A stretch of DNA of 64,000 bases from SZUA-309 sp965230005 (GTDB lineage Bacteria > Pseudomonadota > Gammaproteobacteria > Pseudomonadales > Azotimanducaceae). Under the pieces are notes generated by a model, which was not told the origin of the DNA, did not search any database, and was given only the letters and a program-made list of their open reading frames with translations. The DNA lies in the NCBI GenBank assembly GCA_965230005.1, contig OZ245934.1, positions 1,984,001 through 2,048,000 on the forward strand, given 5' to 3'. The translations under genes and the position numbers were made by a program. Of this stretch, positions 24,783-33,200 are shown one piece after another; the first letter of the stretch is position 1; every line of letters begins with the position of its first letter.

Positions 24783-25847
24783 TCAGTCGCGCTTACCGCG
24801 CGCCTGGTCCTGATGTTGCCTGACCATCTTGGCGAACTGGCGCACCCGTTCGCGACGTTCGGCAACCGTTTCCGTGTTGTAGATCTCTTCCCGGCGGAGC
24901 TTACGATAACTGTCGAGTCGACGCGCATCCAGTTCGCCCGCGGTGATGGCAGCCTGCACGGCGCAGCCCGGTTCCGACTCATGCGCACAGTCGTTGAAGC
25001 GGCATTCGAGGGCGAGGCTCTCGACGTCCTCGAAGGCCGAGGTGAGACCCTCTTCCACCTGAGCGATACCGAGCTCCCGCATCCCGGGACTGTCCACGAG
25101 AAGGCCCCCATCAGGCAGCAGATGCAGTGATCGATGCGTGGTGGTGTGCCGACCCTTACCGTCGTCGTCCCGAATGCTCCCCGTGGCCTGCAGGTCGCGT
25201 CCCGCCAGACTGTTGATGAGGGTCGACTTGCCAACGCCCGAGGAGCCAAGCAGCGTGATCGTCTGCCCCACCTCACACCAGGCCCGAAGTCCCGCCAGGT
25301 CGTCGGCGTCGAGCGCGTTCACCAGTTCGATGATCAGATCGCGGCCGAGGCTCGCTGCCTGCTCCCGATAGGCTTCCGGGTCCTCCGCCAGGTCGGCCTT
25401 GGTCAGGACGATCACCGGCTGCACCCCTGCTTCAAGCGCAAGGGCCAGATAGCGCTCCATGCGCGACAGATTGAATTCCTCATTGCAGGAGCTGACGAGA
25501 AACATGGTGTCCACGTTGGCTGCAATGAGCTGAACTTCACCGGCTTTGTGCACGCTCATCCGCTTCAGCAGAGACTTCCGTTCCAAGAGACGTTCGATCT
25601 GCCCTGTCTCCGGATCGCGGAGCACCCAGTCACCCACCGTGGGCCGGTCTTCCGGCGCGCCCTGAAACCACCGTCCGCCAAGTGGCGCCATGTGTTCGCC
25701 GGCTTCGCTCTGCAGCGTAAGCCCCGAACGCTGCACCTCGAAGACCCGGGCGGGCACGCGCGTTTCGAGTTCTTCCAGACTGAGCTGCTGCTGGAAGGCG
25801 GGTGTCCAGCCGAGATCCTTGAGCGTAATCGTTCGCGGCTCTGTCAT
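24783..25847 (-). CDS. rsgA: Ribosome small-subunit-dependent GTPase A
   Basis: Circularly permuted GTPase that acts in late 30S assembly, 354 residues. An OB fold is at residues 30-105; then the permuted motifs: G4 TKAD (149-152), G1 GSSGVGKST (201-209), switch region KGRHTTTHR and G3 DSPG. The C-terminal zinc domain has Cys282, Cys287, His289 and Cys295. ATG at 25847 overlaps the stop of the YgjP-like gene by four bases. A longer frame upstream lies within that gene in another frame and is not used. Confidence 0.95.
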   Translation of the reverse strand: MTEPRTITLKDLGWTPAFQQQLSLEELETRVPARVFEVQRSGLTLQSEAGEHMAPLGGRWFQGAPEDRPTVGDWVLRDPETGQIERLLERKSLLKRMSVHKAGEVQLIAANVDTMFLVSSCNEEFNLSRMERYLALALEAGVQPVIVLTKADLAEDPEAYREQAASLGRDLIIELVNALDADDLAGLRAWCEVGQTITLLGSSGVGKSTLINSLAGRDLQATGSIRDDDGKGRHTTTHRSLHLLPDGGLLVDSPGMRELGIAQVEEGLTSAFEDVESLALECRFNDCAHESEPGCAVQAAITAGELDARRLDSYRKLRREEIYNTETVAERRERVRQFAKMVRQHQDQARGKRD

Positions 25848-26608
25848 TCGTGCAGCAGAAGCGGCAGGTAGGCATCGAGCTCCTGCCGTCGCGCTTCCCA
25901 GTCGGGCATGTGCTCGCGCATGAGGCCGTAGAAGCGGTGACTGTGGTCGTGGTGCACGAGGTGACAGAGTTCGTGGAGCACCACGTAGTCGATGAGACGA
26001 ACGGGCGCCTTGACGAGATGCGTGTTGAGCACGATGCGTCCGGAGCTCGAGCAGCTCCCCCACTGGCTCTTCATGAAGCGGACCCGCCATTCTCCACACC
26101 AGTCATCCATCCAGGGCAGGACTCTGAAGCGGTCGAGGCTCTCGGCAAAACAGAGCTCCGCTTCCCGTCGATACCAGCGATCGAGGGCGCGCTTGACGCT
26201 CGCCGGACTCGTCTCGGGCAGACGCACGGTGATGCGGCCGACGACGCCACGCACGTCCTGAAAGAGCCTCAGCTGCGACGCCTTTTCCTTGCGGGAGATA
26301 CGTCGAGGTCCGGCGTCGACGACGAGCTCGTAGGCTTCGCCGAGATACTGCAGCAGTTCGCCGTTTGCGTAGCTGGGCGTCGCCACGCAAACGGCATCGT
26401 CCTGAACCGTTGCAAGTCGATGGCGCAACCAGCGGCCGTGTTCTTTGACCACCGCCTGCAGCTCATCGACCGTGGCGGATTCCGGTGCTTCCAGAATCAC
26501 CAGACCCGCCGGATCGAAGGCGAGGCCAATGCGCGTCTTGCGGCGACTGGAACGCCGGACCTCCACCGGAATGGAGTCGATGGTGAGGCGTTCGCCTAAA
26601 AGTCCCAA
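25844..26608 (-). CDS. YgjP-like (DUF45) zinc metallopeptidase
   Basis: Predicted metallopeptidase of the YgjP/M48-like group, 254 residues. The zinc motif HELCH is at residues 212-216, followed by HHDHSHRFYGLMREHMPDWE with the third ligand. The N-terminal half is the family domain of beta strands (VEVRRSSRRKTRIGLAFDPAGLVI). The function of the family is not established. It is sandwiched between, and overlaps, an Eis-like acetyltransferase gene (13 bases) and rsgA (4 bases), forming a coupled three-gene string. Confidence 0.85.
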   Translation of the reverse strand: MGLLGERLTIDSIPVEVRRSSRRKTRIGLAFDPAGLVILEAPESATVDELQAVVKEHGRWLRHRLATVQDDAVCVATPSYANGELLQYLGEAYELVVDAGPRRISRKEKASQLRLFQDVRGVVGRITVRLPETSPASVKRALDRWYRREAELCFAESLDRFRVLPWMDDWCGEWRVRFMKSQWGSCSSSGRIVLNTHLVKAPVRLIDYVVLHELCHLVHHDHSHRFYGLMREHMPDWEARRQELDAYLPLLLHE

Positions 26609-27816
26609 GAGGTCTGCATCCGTGGCAGGCAGAAAGCTTCATCGAGACGGGGGACCAGCGCGGGATCCGCCCGGAAGTCCGCACCAACGCCGAGCTGGGT
26701 CGCGGATGCGATACCGAAAAACAGGCGGCTGAAGCTGTTGACGCTGGCCTCGAGCATCGGCAACCCGGCGGTCTTTCCGGGGCGGGCGCTCGACTCAGAC
26801 CCGATACGGACCGTGAACTCGCCGCCCGCGCCCTGCCAGTCAGCGTCCTCGAGAAAGGCCGCCGCCGGATCTGTCAGATCCAGGTTGAATTCGAAGGACT
26901 CACCGGCAAAGGACCGGTGCGGCAGGCAGCCGGGTACGTCGAGAAGCCGCACCTGCCACCAGGCCACCGCGCGTTGCGTGTTCTCGAAGGCCGAATTGCT
27001 CGTGTTGCGCCGGTTCCGGAACGGCTGCTTGAGCAGCGTCTGCAGCTGCACGTGCGGCGGCTCCTGCATCACGAAGGTATTCACCTGGTCACCGAGGGAG
27101 CGGATCAGCGCCAGCAGTTCCAGCAGCTCATCCACCGTCCGGTAGGCCATGACGCTGATCTCGTAGGGGCCATGTTCTTCCTTGGCTTCGCCCCAGATGA
27201 AGTGGGTGAGCGATTCGCCCTCGTAGTAGCCGAGCCCGAAGCTGTGCTCGGTCCAGGCCAGCTCCGCCTTCATGAGCTCCGGCGGCTCGAGGTTGACGGC
27301 ACCGTGATGCCCCATGCGATTCAGCATGGCCTGATGCACGGCCGGCCAGTCGTCCGTGTGCAGCCGGCTGGGCACCCGGATAGACACGTCGACGAGCAGC
27401 GTCGCCGGATCGAAGCGGAGCCGGTTTTCGTAGGCACCGGTCCCGAAGCCCACCTGATCGTAGAAGCCCTGCTCGAACATGCCGAGGGCGGCAACCTGAG
27501 CGCCTTCGGCGGCGGCCGTGGCAAGCTGTCGAGCGGTCATGACCCGGGCAAAGCCCTGCTTCCGGGCGACGCGGGAGGTGGTCACCGCCGTCACCGCGCA
27601 GAGTGAAAGCGTGTCCTCGAGATAGCGGATCGTGCCGGGCACGGTGTGCACCTGGCACTCCGGCGTGTCGTTCAGGCAGCCGACGATGCAGCGCCCGGTG
27701 CCGAGGAAGTCCTTGATGTAGCTCGCTTCCTCGGGACTGCTGACCCAGCCGCATTCGTACCAGATCCGCTCGACTGCGCGAAGATCGCGCTTCGGATCGT
27801 AGGGCCGGATGTCCAT
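26596..27816 (-). CDS. Eis-like GNAT acetyltransferase with SCP2-like C-terminal domain
   Basis: Protein of 406 residues, the usual Eis size. The first GNAT domain covers residues 1-130, with acetyl-CoA motif SRVARKQGFARVMTARQL. A second GNAT-like domain runs to about 290, and a sterol-carrier-protein-like domain completes it (FNLDLTDPAAAFLEDADW). The C-terminal residue is Phe, which in Eis proteins acts as the catalytic carboxylate. Known Eis enzymes acetylate aminoglycosides or protein lysines; the substrate here is unknown. It leads the string with the YgjP-like gene and rsgA. Confidence 0.75.
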   Translation of the reverse strand: MDIRPYDPKRDLRAVERIWYECGWVSSPEEASYIKDFLGTGRCIVGCLNDTPECQVHTVPGTIRYLEDTLSLCAVTAVTTSRVARKQGFARVMTARQLATAAAEGAQVAALGMFEQGFYDQVGFGTGAYENRLRFDPATLLVDVSIRVPSRLHTDDWPAVHQAMLNRMGHHGAVNLEPPELMKAELAWTEHSFGLGYYEGESLTHFIWGEAKEEHGPYEISVMAYRTVDELLELLALIRSLGDQVNTFVMQEPPHVQLQTLLKQPFRNRRNTSNSAFENTQRAVAWWQVRLLDVPGCLPHRSFAGESFEFNLDLTDPAAAFLEDADWQGAGGEFTVRIGSESSARPGKTAGLPMLEASVNSFSRLFFGIASATQLGVGADFRADPALVPRLDEAFCLPRMQTSWDF

Positions 27817-27834
27817 CAGCTGGGTCCGCTCATA

Positions 27835-28305
27835 TCAGAAAACCAGCCGCGCCAGACTCTCGGCCACCACACAAGGCTTCTCAGAGCCTTCTATCTCGAC
27901 GACCACTTCGTTCATGGTTTCGATCATGGAGCCTTTGATCTCCACGCGCTTCAGCGTGCTCGTGGTGCGAATCCTGGCGCCCACCGGCACCGGTGACGGG
28001 AAGCGGATCTTGTCGAAGCCATAGTTGATGGTCAGTTTCTGGCCCGGGAGCTGCGGCAGGCTCTCCGCTGCATCGGGCTTCGGCAGGAAGCTCATGATGG
28101 ACAGCGTCAGCTGGCCATGGGCAATCGGCGCGCCGAAGGGACCTGCTTTGGCACGCTCCGGGTCGATGTGAATCCACTGGTGGTCCATGGTCACGTCCGC
28201 GAAGTCGTTGACGCGATCCTGAGTGATCTCGAACCACTCACTCGGTGTATTGCTTTCGCCAATGCGTGCCGTGAGCGTTTCGTAAGCGTTTTCGATATCG
28301 GACAT
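27835..28305 (-). CDS. MaoC-family (R)-enoyl-CoA hydratase-like protein
   Basis: Hot-dog fold hydratase of 156 residues, NodN-like. The hydratase motif is FADVTMDHQWIHIDPERA, with the catalytic Asp and His, followed by GAPIAHGQLTLS. ATG is preceded by AGGGGGAA. Such proteins hydrate 2-enoyl-CoA to (R)-3-hydroxyacyl-CoA. It is similar in fold and motif to another MaoC-like gene at 34985-35458. Confidence 0.87.
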   Translation of the reverse strand: MSDIENAYETLTARIGESNTPSEWFEITQDRVNDFADVTMDHQWIHIDPERAKAGPFGAPIAHGQLTLSIMSFLPKPDAAESLPQLPGQKLTINYGFDKIRFPSPVPVGARIRTTSTLKRVEIKGSMIETMNEVVVEIEGSEKPCVVAESLARLVF

Positions 28306-28473
28306 GATGTTCCCCCTGATTCATGAAGCCGACGCCGCCGGATTCCCTTCGGTTCCGGGCAGCGCCACCAGAAATGAGGGGCTCATTATGCACGTCCCTC
28401 TCCGGGGAACCACCGTACCCGCGCCAGGCCTTTCGTGCCTTGTGGGGGTGGCCCGCTTGAAACCCGTCCGCCG

Positions 28474-29286
28474 TCAGTCTCGGGGTACCACCGGCCGGTA
28501 GATGGGAAAGTCCCGCGCCTGCCGCGCCCAGGCAAGCAGCGCGTCGTGGGTCGGTTGCTCGGCAAGGGTTTCCAGCTGGATGCGGGTTACCCGCATGAGG
28601 TCGAACTCACCCGCGTCGTTCCGGGCCAGCGCATCGGCCGGTGAGATCCAGAGACTGTCCACGGTTTCCGCCTCGTCGTGGGCGCCGGTCTGACCCGGTG
28701 GCGCCTCCGCCAGGAAAAAGCGCGTATCGAATCGGCGCGGCCGACCCAGGGGCGTGACAAAGCGGTTCACGAAGTGAATGTGATCGACCGCGAGGCTGAG
28801 GCCTTCCTGCTGGCAGATATCGAGGAGGCTCAACTTGCCGCCGTGGAGCGGCTGCCGATAGCTGTCGAAGCGGGCGCGCAGATCGTCATCGTAGGCGAGC
28901 AGCTCGCCGGTCTGCGTGTAGGCAAGGAGCAGGCCGGCTTCCTCGAAGGTTTCCCGGATCCCGGCAATCCAGTATCCACGCCACTCATCGCCGAGAGCCT
29001 GCTGCTGCGGCGCCTGCGCGGGCGATGGACCCGTTCGTACCGCATCGTACTTATGCAGGTGGTCGTCGCCATCGACACGACCGCCCGGAAACACGTACAT
29101 GCCTCCGGCGAAAGCCGCACGGCTCGTGCGTCGCAGCATGAAGATCTCGAAGCCCGGGTGCGCTTCGGCTGCTCGGGCGATGATCACCGTAGCGGCCGGA
29201 CGTATCGGCTGGACCGGCGCCGTTGCCGGTGGCTCCGCTGTCGTTTCTGTTTCTTTTTTTGCCAAGCTTCCGCCCCTGCGACTCAT
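28474..29286 (-). CDS. Nudix hydrolase, NUDT19-like with an insertion in the Nudix box
   Basis: Nudix hydrolase of 270 residues. The fold starts at about residue 30 (RPAATVIIARAAEAHPGFEI), with FMLRRTSRAAFAGGMYVFPGGRVDGDD. The Nudix box is split: its Gly half (PGGRVDGDD) is separated from RETFEEAGLLL by about 40 residues, including DEWRGYWIAGI. This split box is typical of the NUDT19/RP2 group, which cleaves CoA or acyl-CoA; that substrate is inferred from similarity. Two Lys/Glu/Thr residues precede an Ala-rich N-terminus, and no export signal is evident. Confidence 0.82.
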   Translation of the reverse strand: MSRRGGSLAKKETETTAEPPATAPVQPIRPAATVIIARAAEAHPGFEIFMLRRTSRAAFAGGMYVFPGGRVDGDDHLHKYDAVRTGPSPAQAPQQQALGDEWRGYWIAGIRETFEEAGLLLAYTQTGELLAYDDDLRARFDSYRQPLHGGKLSLLDICQQEGLSLAVDHIHFVNRFVTPLGRPRRFDTRFFLAEAPPGQTGAHDEAETVDSLWISPADALARNDAGEFDLMRVTRIQLETLAEQPTHDALLAWARQARDFPIYRPVVPRD

Positions 29287-29347
29287 ATCCCTGCAAGCAA
29301 GCGGGATGCTAAGGTGCCAGCAACGGTCTGCCTAGGGGGAGAAAACT

Positions 29348-30262
29348 TTGCAGCTCAGCGTGGAATTTCCGAGCGTTGCCTACCGGGAAGGTCCCGAGGG
29401 GGTCAAGCGGCTGGCCAAGGCCATCGAAGACATCGGCTACGACCAGCTCGACATGTTCGACCACGTGGTCATGGGGTTCCCCACGGACAACCGCCCTGCC
29501 CCCATGTATCCGCCGGAGATGCCGATCATGGAGGCACTCATGGTGCTCGCGTACGCAGCGGCGGTCACGGAACGGATAGGACTCGGCACGGAGGTGCTCG
29601 TGCTGCCGCAGCGGCAGCCGGTACTCGTCGCCAAGCAGATCAGCACCCTCGATACGCTCTCGGCCGGGCGGGTACGGCTTGGTGTCGGGGTGGGCTGGCA
29701 GGCCTCGGAGTACGACGCCCTCGAGGAACGTTTCGAGAACCGCGGTGCTCGTATGGATGAGGCGATTGATCTGATCCGCGCCTACTGGGGAGATCGACAG
29801 GTCGATTTCCAGGGTGACCACTACTCGACCACCGCCATGGCCATGGAACCGAAATCTCCGCAGGGGGCTGCCTTGCCGGTCTGGATCGGCGGCAATTCGA
29901 AACGCGCCCTGCGTCGAGTGGCGGAAAAAGGCGACGGCTGGCTCGCCACCGCTTTCACTGACCCTGCAGCGGCGCAACGCGCCCTGGACCGCATCAAGGC
30001 TTTCGCGGAAGCCGTGGACCGCGATCCGGCAGAGATCGGCCTGCAGCAGATGCTCGACGTCCCACCGCGAGACGAGATCGGCAAGAACTTCTACAAGAAC
30101 CTGGACCACGTGGAAGCGCGGGCCGTGGCGGTCAGGGAGATGGGTTTTCAGTGGGGGGCACTGAACGCCACGGCGATCTTTCAGTCCGGGGCCCGCAGCG
30201 TGGACGCCATCATCGACACGCTCGGCGCCATCCACGAGCGGCTGCGCAAGGCCCTCGCCTGA
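29348..30262 (+). CDS. LLM-class (luciferase-like) flavin/F420-type oxidoreductase, copy 1
   Basis: TIM-barrel flavin-dependent oxidoreductase of the luciferase-like superfamily, 304 residues. Typical segments are YDQLDMFDHVVMG, ERIGLGTEVLVLPQRQPVLVAKQISTLD, the phosphate-binding GRVRLGVGVGWQASEY and LPVWIGGNSKRALRRVAEKGDGWL. The start is TTG at 29348, preceded by GGGGGAG. The subgroup is annotated as F420-dependent, but F420 use cannot be proven from sequence. It is convergent with the MFS gene (three bases between stops). Confidence 0.83.
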   Translation: MQLSVEFPSVAYREGPEGVKRLAKAIEDIGYDQLDMFDHVVMGFPTDNRPAPMYPPEMPIMEALMVLAYAAAVTERIGLGTEVLVLPQRQPVLVAKQISTLDTLSAGRVRLGVGVGWQASEYDALEERFENRGARMDEAIDLIRAYWGDRQVDFQGDHYSTTAMAMEPKSPQGAALPVWIGGNSKRALRRVAEKGDGWLATAFTDPAAAQRALDRIKAFAEAVDRDPAEIGLQQMLDVPPRDEIGKNFYKNLDHVEARAVAVREMGFQWGALNATAIFQSGARSVDAIIDTLGAIHERLRKALA

Positions 30263-30265
30263 CGC

Positions 30266-31453
30266 TCAACGCCGGGCGAGCAGCGCGAGACCGGCAGACA
30301 GGAGCACGGCGACGATAGCGACGGTTGCGAGCGCGAGGGTCCAGCTCGCATTTTCCGCGAGCACCCCGATACTCACGAACAGGACAACGGCCCAGACCTC
30401 GAGACCCGCACCGGCAACGGACGTCACCGTGGCACGAGCGCTGACGTCGATGGCGGCCTGCTGATGGGTCTCGAGCAACACTTCCACCACACCTTGCAGC
30501 GCAAAATAGGCGCAGAGTGCCAGCACCAGCGTTGGATTGCTGGTGCTGACCCCGGCCCAGAGGCCAAGGAGCAGGACCCCGTGTGATCCGGCGCTGATCA
30601 GACCGATACGGCTCAGGGACAGGCGCCGAAGCCGATGCGCAGCCACGGTGCCGAGGGCCCGGCTGCCGAGGATGATCCCATAAAGCACCCCGATGACGCC
30701 GAGGCTGAGCGTGCCTGGTTCGGCGAGCAGCGGTCCCAGATACTCGTCCATGACCCCGGACAAGCCCATGAACAGCACGAACATGAGGGCCACGAGTCGC
30801 AGCCGGCGGTTTTTGAGAAGGGCGCGCAGGGCGACGGTCAGTGGTTGCTCTTCGGCATCACCTTCTTCTTTAAAGCTTCGCGGCGGTTCCTCGAGGAGAC
30901 CGAGGACCAGCGCGCCCGCCACGATCGGCGCCGCCGCAGAGAGCAGGAGCACAGCCGTGTAGCCCGTTTCGGCGACAAACCCGCCCAGCGCCATGGCCAG
31001 CAGCACCCCCAGACTCTGCGCCGCCTTCCCGCGACCGTAGATTCGCGCGAAAGCATCGCTCCGGCCGGACTCTGCCAGGATGTCGTAGAGCAGCGCCTGC
31101 AGCGTGCCGCTGTGAATGGCACTGCCCAGACTCCAGAGCACGAAACCCAGGGCAAAACCCGGCAGCGTCGGCCAGAGCCACCAGCTGACAAAACCCACGG
31201 CTCGGATCAGGGACCCGGCAAAGACGTAGCGACGCCGGTCGAGGCGATCGGCCAGCACCCCCGAGGGAATCTCGAAGAGCACGGCCGAGGCAGACCAGAT
31301 CACGAACAGAATCGAGAGCTCGAACTCCGAGGCACCACGCTCGAGCATGAGGATGGCGTAAACGGGATAGACGAGGATGAAATCGTCGAAGAACGACAGC
31401 GCCAGCCAGATCGCTTCGACATGGCGATTTCGTTCAGCGATAGCGGCGCTCAC
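30266..31453 (-). CDS. MFS transporter
   Basis: Twelve-TM major facilitator of about 395 residues. Features are a first helix AIWLALSFFDDFILVYPVYAIL, the loop 2-3 motif GVLADRLDRRRYVFAGS and a central loop with RSFKEEGDAEEQ. The substrate is unknown. The start is set at GTG 31453, where the membrane domain begins; this overlaps the end of the DUF1684 gene by 20 bases. The frame extends 52 codons further upstream but that part is Arg/Ser-rich shadow sequence. Confidence 0.78.
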   Translation of the reverse strand: MSAAIAERNRHVEAIWLALSFFDDFILVYPVYAILMLERGASEFELSILFVIWSASAVLFEIPSGVLADRLDRRRYVFAGSLIRAVGFVSWWLWPTLPGFALGFVLWSLGSAIHSGTLQALLYDILAESGRSDAFARIYGRGKAAQSLGVLLAMALGGFVAETGYTAVLLLSAAAPIVAGALVLGLLEEPPRSFKEEGDAEEQPLTVALRALLKNRRLRLVALMFVLFMGLSGVMDEYLGPLLAEPGTLSLGVIGVLYGIILGSRALGTVAAHRLRRLSLSRIGLISAGSHGVLLLGLWAGVSTSNPTLVLALCAYFALQGVVEVLLETHQQAAIDVSARATVTSVAGAGLEVWAVVLFVSIGVLAENASWTLALATVAIVAVLLSAGLALLARR

Positions 31454-32105
31454 CAGCGCGGATCGGCAGCTCGAGGGTGTTTTCCGGCGGGGGGATGGGA
31501 CAGGCGAAACTCGGATCGTAGGCGCAGAGTGGATTCGCCGCCCGATTGAAGTCGACTTCGAGCCGTTCAGGGAGCGGCAGCCCGATCTCGAGGTAGCGAC
31601 CGCCGGCATAGGTTTCGCTGCGATTGGTCGGATCCCGGAACGGAATCAGCAGCACCGCCCGCGTACCTTCGACACGCTCGAAGGCCTTCAGACGCACGCG
31701 TTCCCCACCGAGTTCAAGCTCGAAGGTCCCGTAGTGGCGGTAGGCGAGCGTCCGCCGATCGAAGGTCGGCATGGCGAAGGTGGACTGATCCGAAGCGGGT
31801 TGGAAAGTTGCCGGACGCGCATAGGCCTGCGCCGGCGGGAAGTAGTTGAGACCCGTGAAGGCAAGCCGATCGGCTTCCGCCAGCGGCGAAAGCAGGCGAT
31901 CCCGGAAGATGAAATCAACGTTTTCCCGGTAGCGGACGAGGGCATGCAGGAACGCGCCTTCCCCGCGGGGCACTGCCTCCCGGGAACCGTCCCGCTGAGA
32001 GTCATCCAGAGGGACACCATCGAGGCGGGATCCTTCCATCGCCAGCACCGGCGCAGCCATCAGTATCGCCACCATCAGCGCGGCACGCAGGAAGGCCTGG
32101 ATCAT
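31434..32105 (-). CDS. Exported DUF1684-family protein
   Basis: Secreted or periplasmic protein of 223 residues with signal peptide MIQAFLRAALMVAILMAAPVLA. The DUF1684 signature is seen at the end: FRDPTNRSETYAGGRYLE, VDFNRAANPLCAYD and CPIPPPENTLELPIRAGE, with two Cys that may pair. The family has no known activity. It begins two bases after the stop of the glyoxalase-like gene and overlaps the MFS start. Confidence 0.82.
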   Translation of the reverse strand: MIQAFLRAALMVAILMAAPVLAMEGSRLDGVPLDDSQRDGSREAVPRGEGAFLHALVRYRENVDFIFRDRLLSPLAEADRLAFTGLNYFPPAQAYARPATFQPASDQSTFAMPTFDRRTLAYRHYGTFELELGGERVRLKAFERVEGTRAVLLIPFRDPTNRSETYAGGRYLEIGLPLPERLEVDFNRAANPLCAYDPSFACPIPPPENTLELPIRAGERRYR

Positions 32106-32107
32106 CG

Positions 32108-32761
32108 CTAAAGCGAGAGCGCCGCCGCTTCCGGCGTCGTCTCGAGACGAATGACGCCAGAGCTGGTTTCGATGACCGCGGCCAGGGCCGACGTCTCTCC
32201 CGGCTCGGCCCGCTGTTCCATACCCAAACCCGCGAAAATGTCATTGAGACCAGCAGCATCGGGCGCGGTGATCTCGAGCTGCTGGAAACGACCGCCAGTC
32301 GGGTTGGTCGTCGCCGGGTGCGGGGTCTCGAGCCAGTCGATGAAGAACGGCACGAGACTGCCGTGCGCGTGGCCACCGAGAAACAGCAGCTCCCAGACGA
32401 GCAGCGACCCATCCGGGGCCGAGCGCTCCGTAGGGACCGGTCCCCGCGCGGTGAGTTCGCGAGCGACGGCACGTTCGGCCACGCTGGCCAGACCCGGTGC
32501 TGCGGCAGCCCAGGTGATGAGACTCGGTGCCGTAAGCCGGGCGAGCCTGCCGCCGAGGTTGCCACTCAGATCCTGCGCAGGATCGGGCGCGATGACCTCC
32601 AGATACACGGACTCGCCGAGGCTGAGCAGCGCGTTGCAGGTACCCAGACCCGGATGGACGCCGCCGGGCGCTGGCGCGACGCCGAAGAGACGGGCCGCTT
32701 CCGCCATACCTGCTTCCAGGCTCGGCGCGCCCCACATGAGATGATCGATCACGATGGCCAT
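32108..32761 (-). CDS. Glyoxalase-like (VOC superfamily) domain protein
   Basis: A 217-residue protein of the glyoxalase-like fold. It begins IDHLMWGAPSLEAGMAEAARLFG, with a paired His and the G-H-PGLGTCNALLSLG segment, then YLEVIAPDP. A second half (FFIDWLE, then TNPTGGRFQQLEITAPD) completes a paired betaalphabetabetabeta module. It may bind a metal, but the substrate is unknown. ATG at 32761 matches the domain start; the open extension upstream lies opposite the DUF4212 gene. It heads a three-gene minus-strand unit with DUF1684 and MFS genes. Confidence 0.78.
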   Translation of the reverse strand: MAIVIDHLMWGAPSLEAGMAEAARLFGVAPAPGGVHPGLGTCNALLSLGESVYLEVIAPDPAQDLSGNLGGRLARLTAPSLITWAAAAPGLASVAERAVARELTARGPVPTERSAPDGSLLVWELLFLGGHAHGSLVPFFIDWLETPHPATTNPTGGRFQQLEITAPDAAGLNDIFAGLGMEQRAEPGETSALAAVIETSSGVIRLETTPEAAALSL

Positions 32762-32836
32762 GGGCTCCGCCCCTGATTCTTCCGCGACCACAATGTATAT
32801 TGAGGCTCGAACGAGGGGAAGGAGGCTCGACCGCGC

Positions 32837-33196
32837 GTGGCGACGAGTGACGAAGGCAGCCCGACTGGCGGCCAGCAGGACGTAGCGGCGCAGGACGCGC
32901 AAAACAAGAGCAGCAACGCGACGGCAGGCAGTGCGCACAGCCGGGCCGGCGGCAATGAGGCCTACTGGCGAGCGAACCTGAAGCTCGGTGCCGTGCTCAT
33001 GACCATCTGGTTCATCGTTTCCTTCGGCTTCGGCATTCTGCTCGTGGAACCGCTGAACGCCATCCCCTTCTTCGGCTTCAAGCTCGGGTTCTGGTGGGCG
33101 CAGCAGGGCTCCATCTATGTCTTCATCGTGCTGATCTTCGTGTATGCCGGCGCCATGAAGCGCCTGGATCGCAAGTACGACGTCGACGACGACTGA
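32837..33196 (+). CDS. DUF4212 small subunit of a sodium:solute symporter
   Basis: Small membrane protein of 119 residues with two TM helices (LGAVLMTIWFIVSFGFGILLV and GSIYVFIVLIFVYAGAM) after a 45-residue soluble Ser/Asn/Gly-rich N-terminus. The conserved YWRANLKL motif is typical of DUF4212, the obligate partner of VC_2705-type symporters. GTG start at 32837 after AGGAGG; ends four bases before the large subunit gene. Confidence 0.88.
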   Translation: MATSDEGSPTGGQQDVAAQDAQNKSSNATAGSAHSRAGGNEAYWRANLKLGAVLMTIWFIVSFGFGILLVEPLNAIPFFGFKLGFWWAQQGSIYVFIVLIFVYAGAMKRLDRKYDVDDD

Positions 33197-33200
33197 GCCC

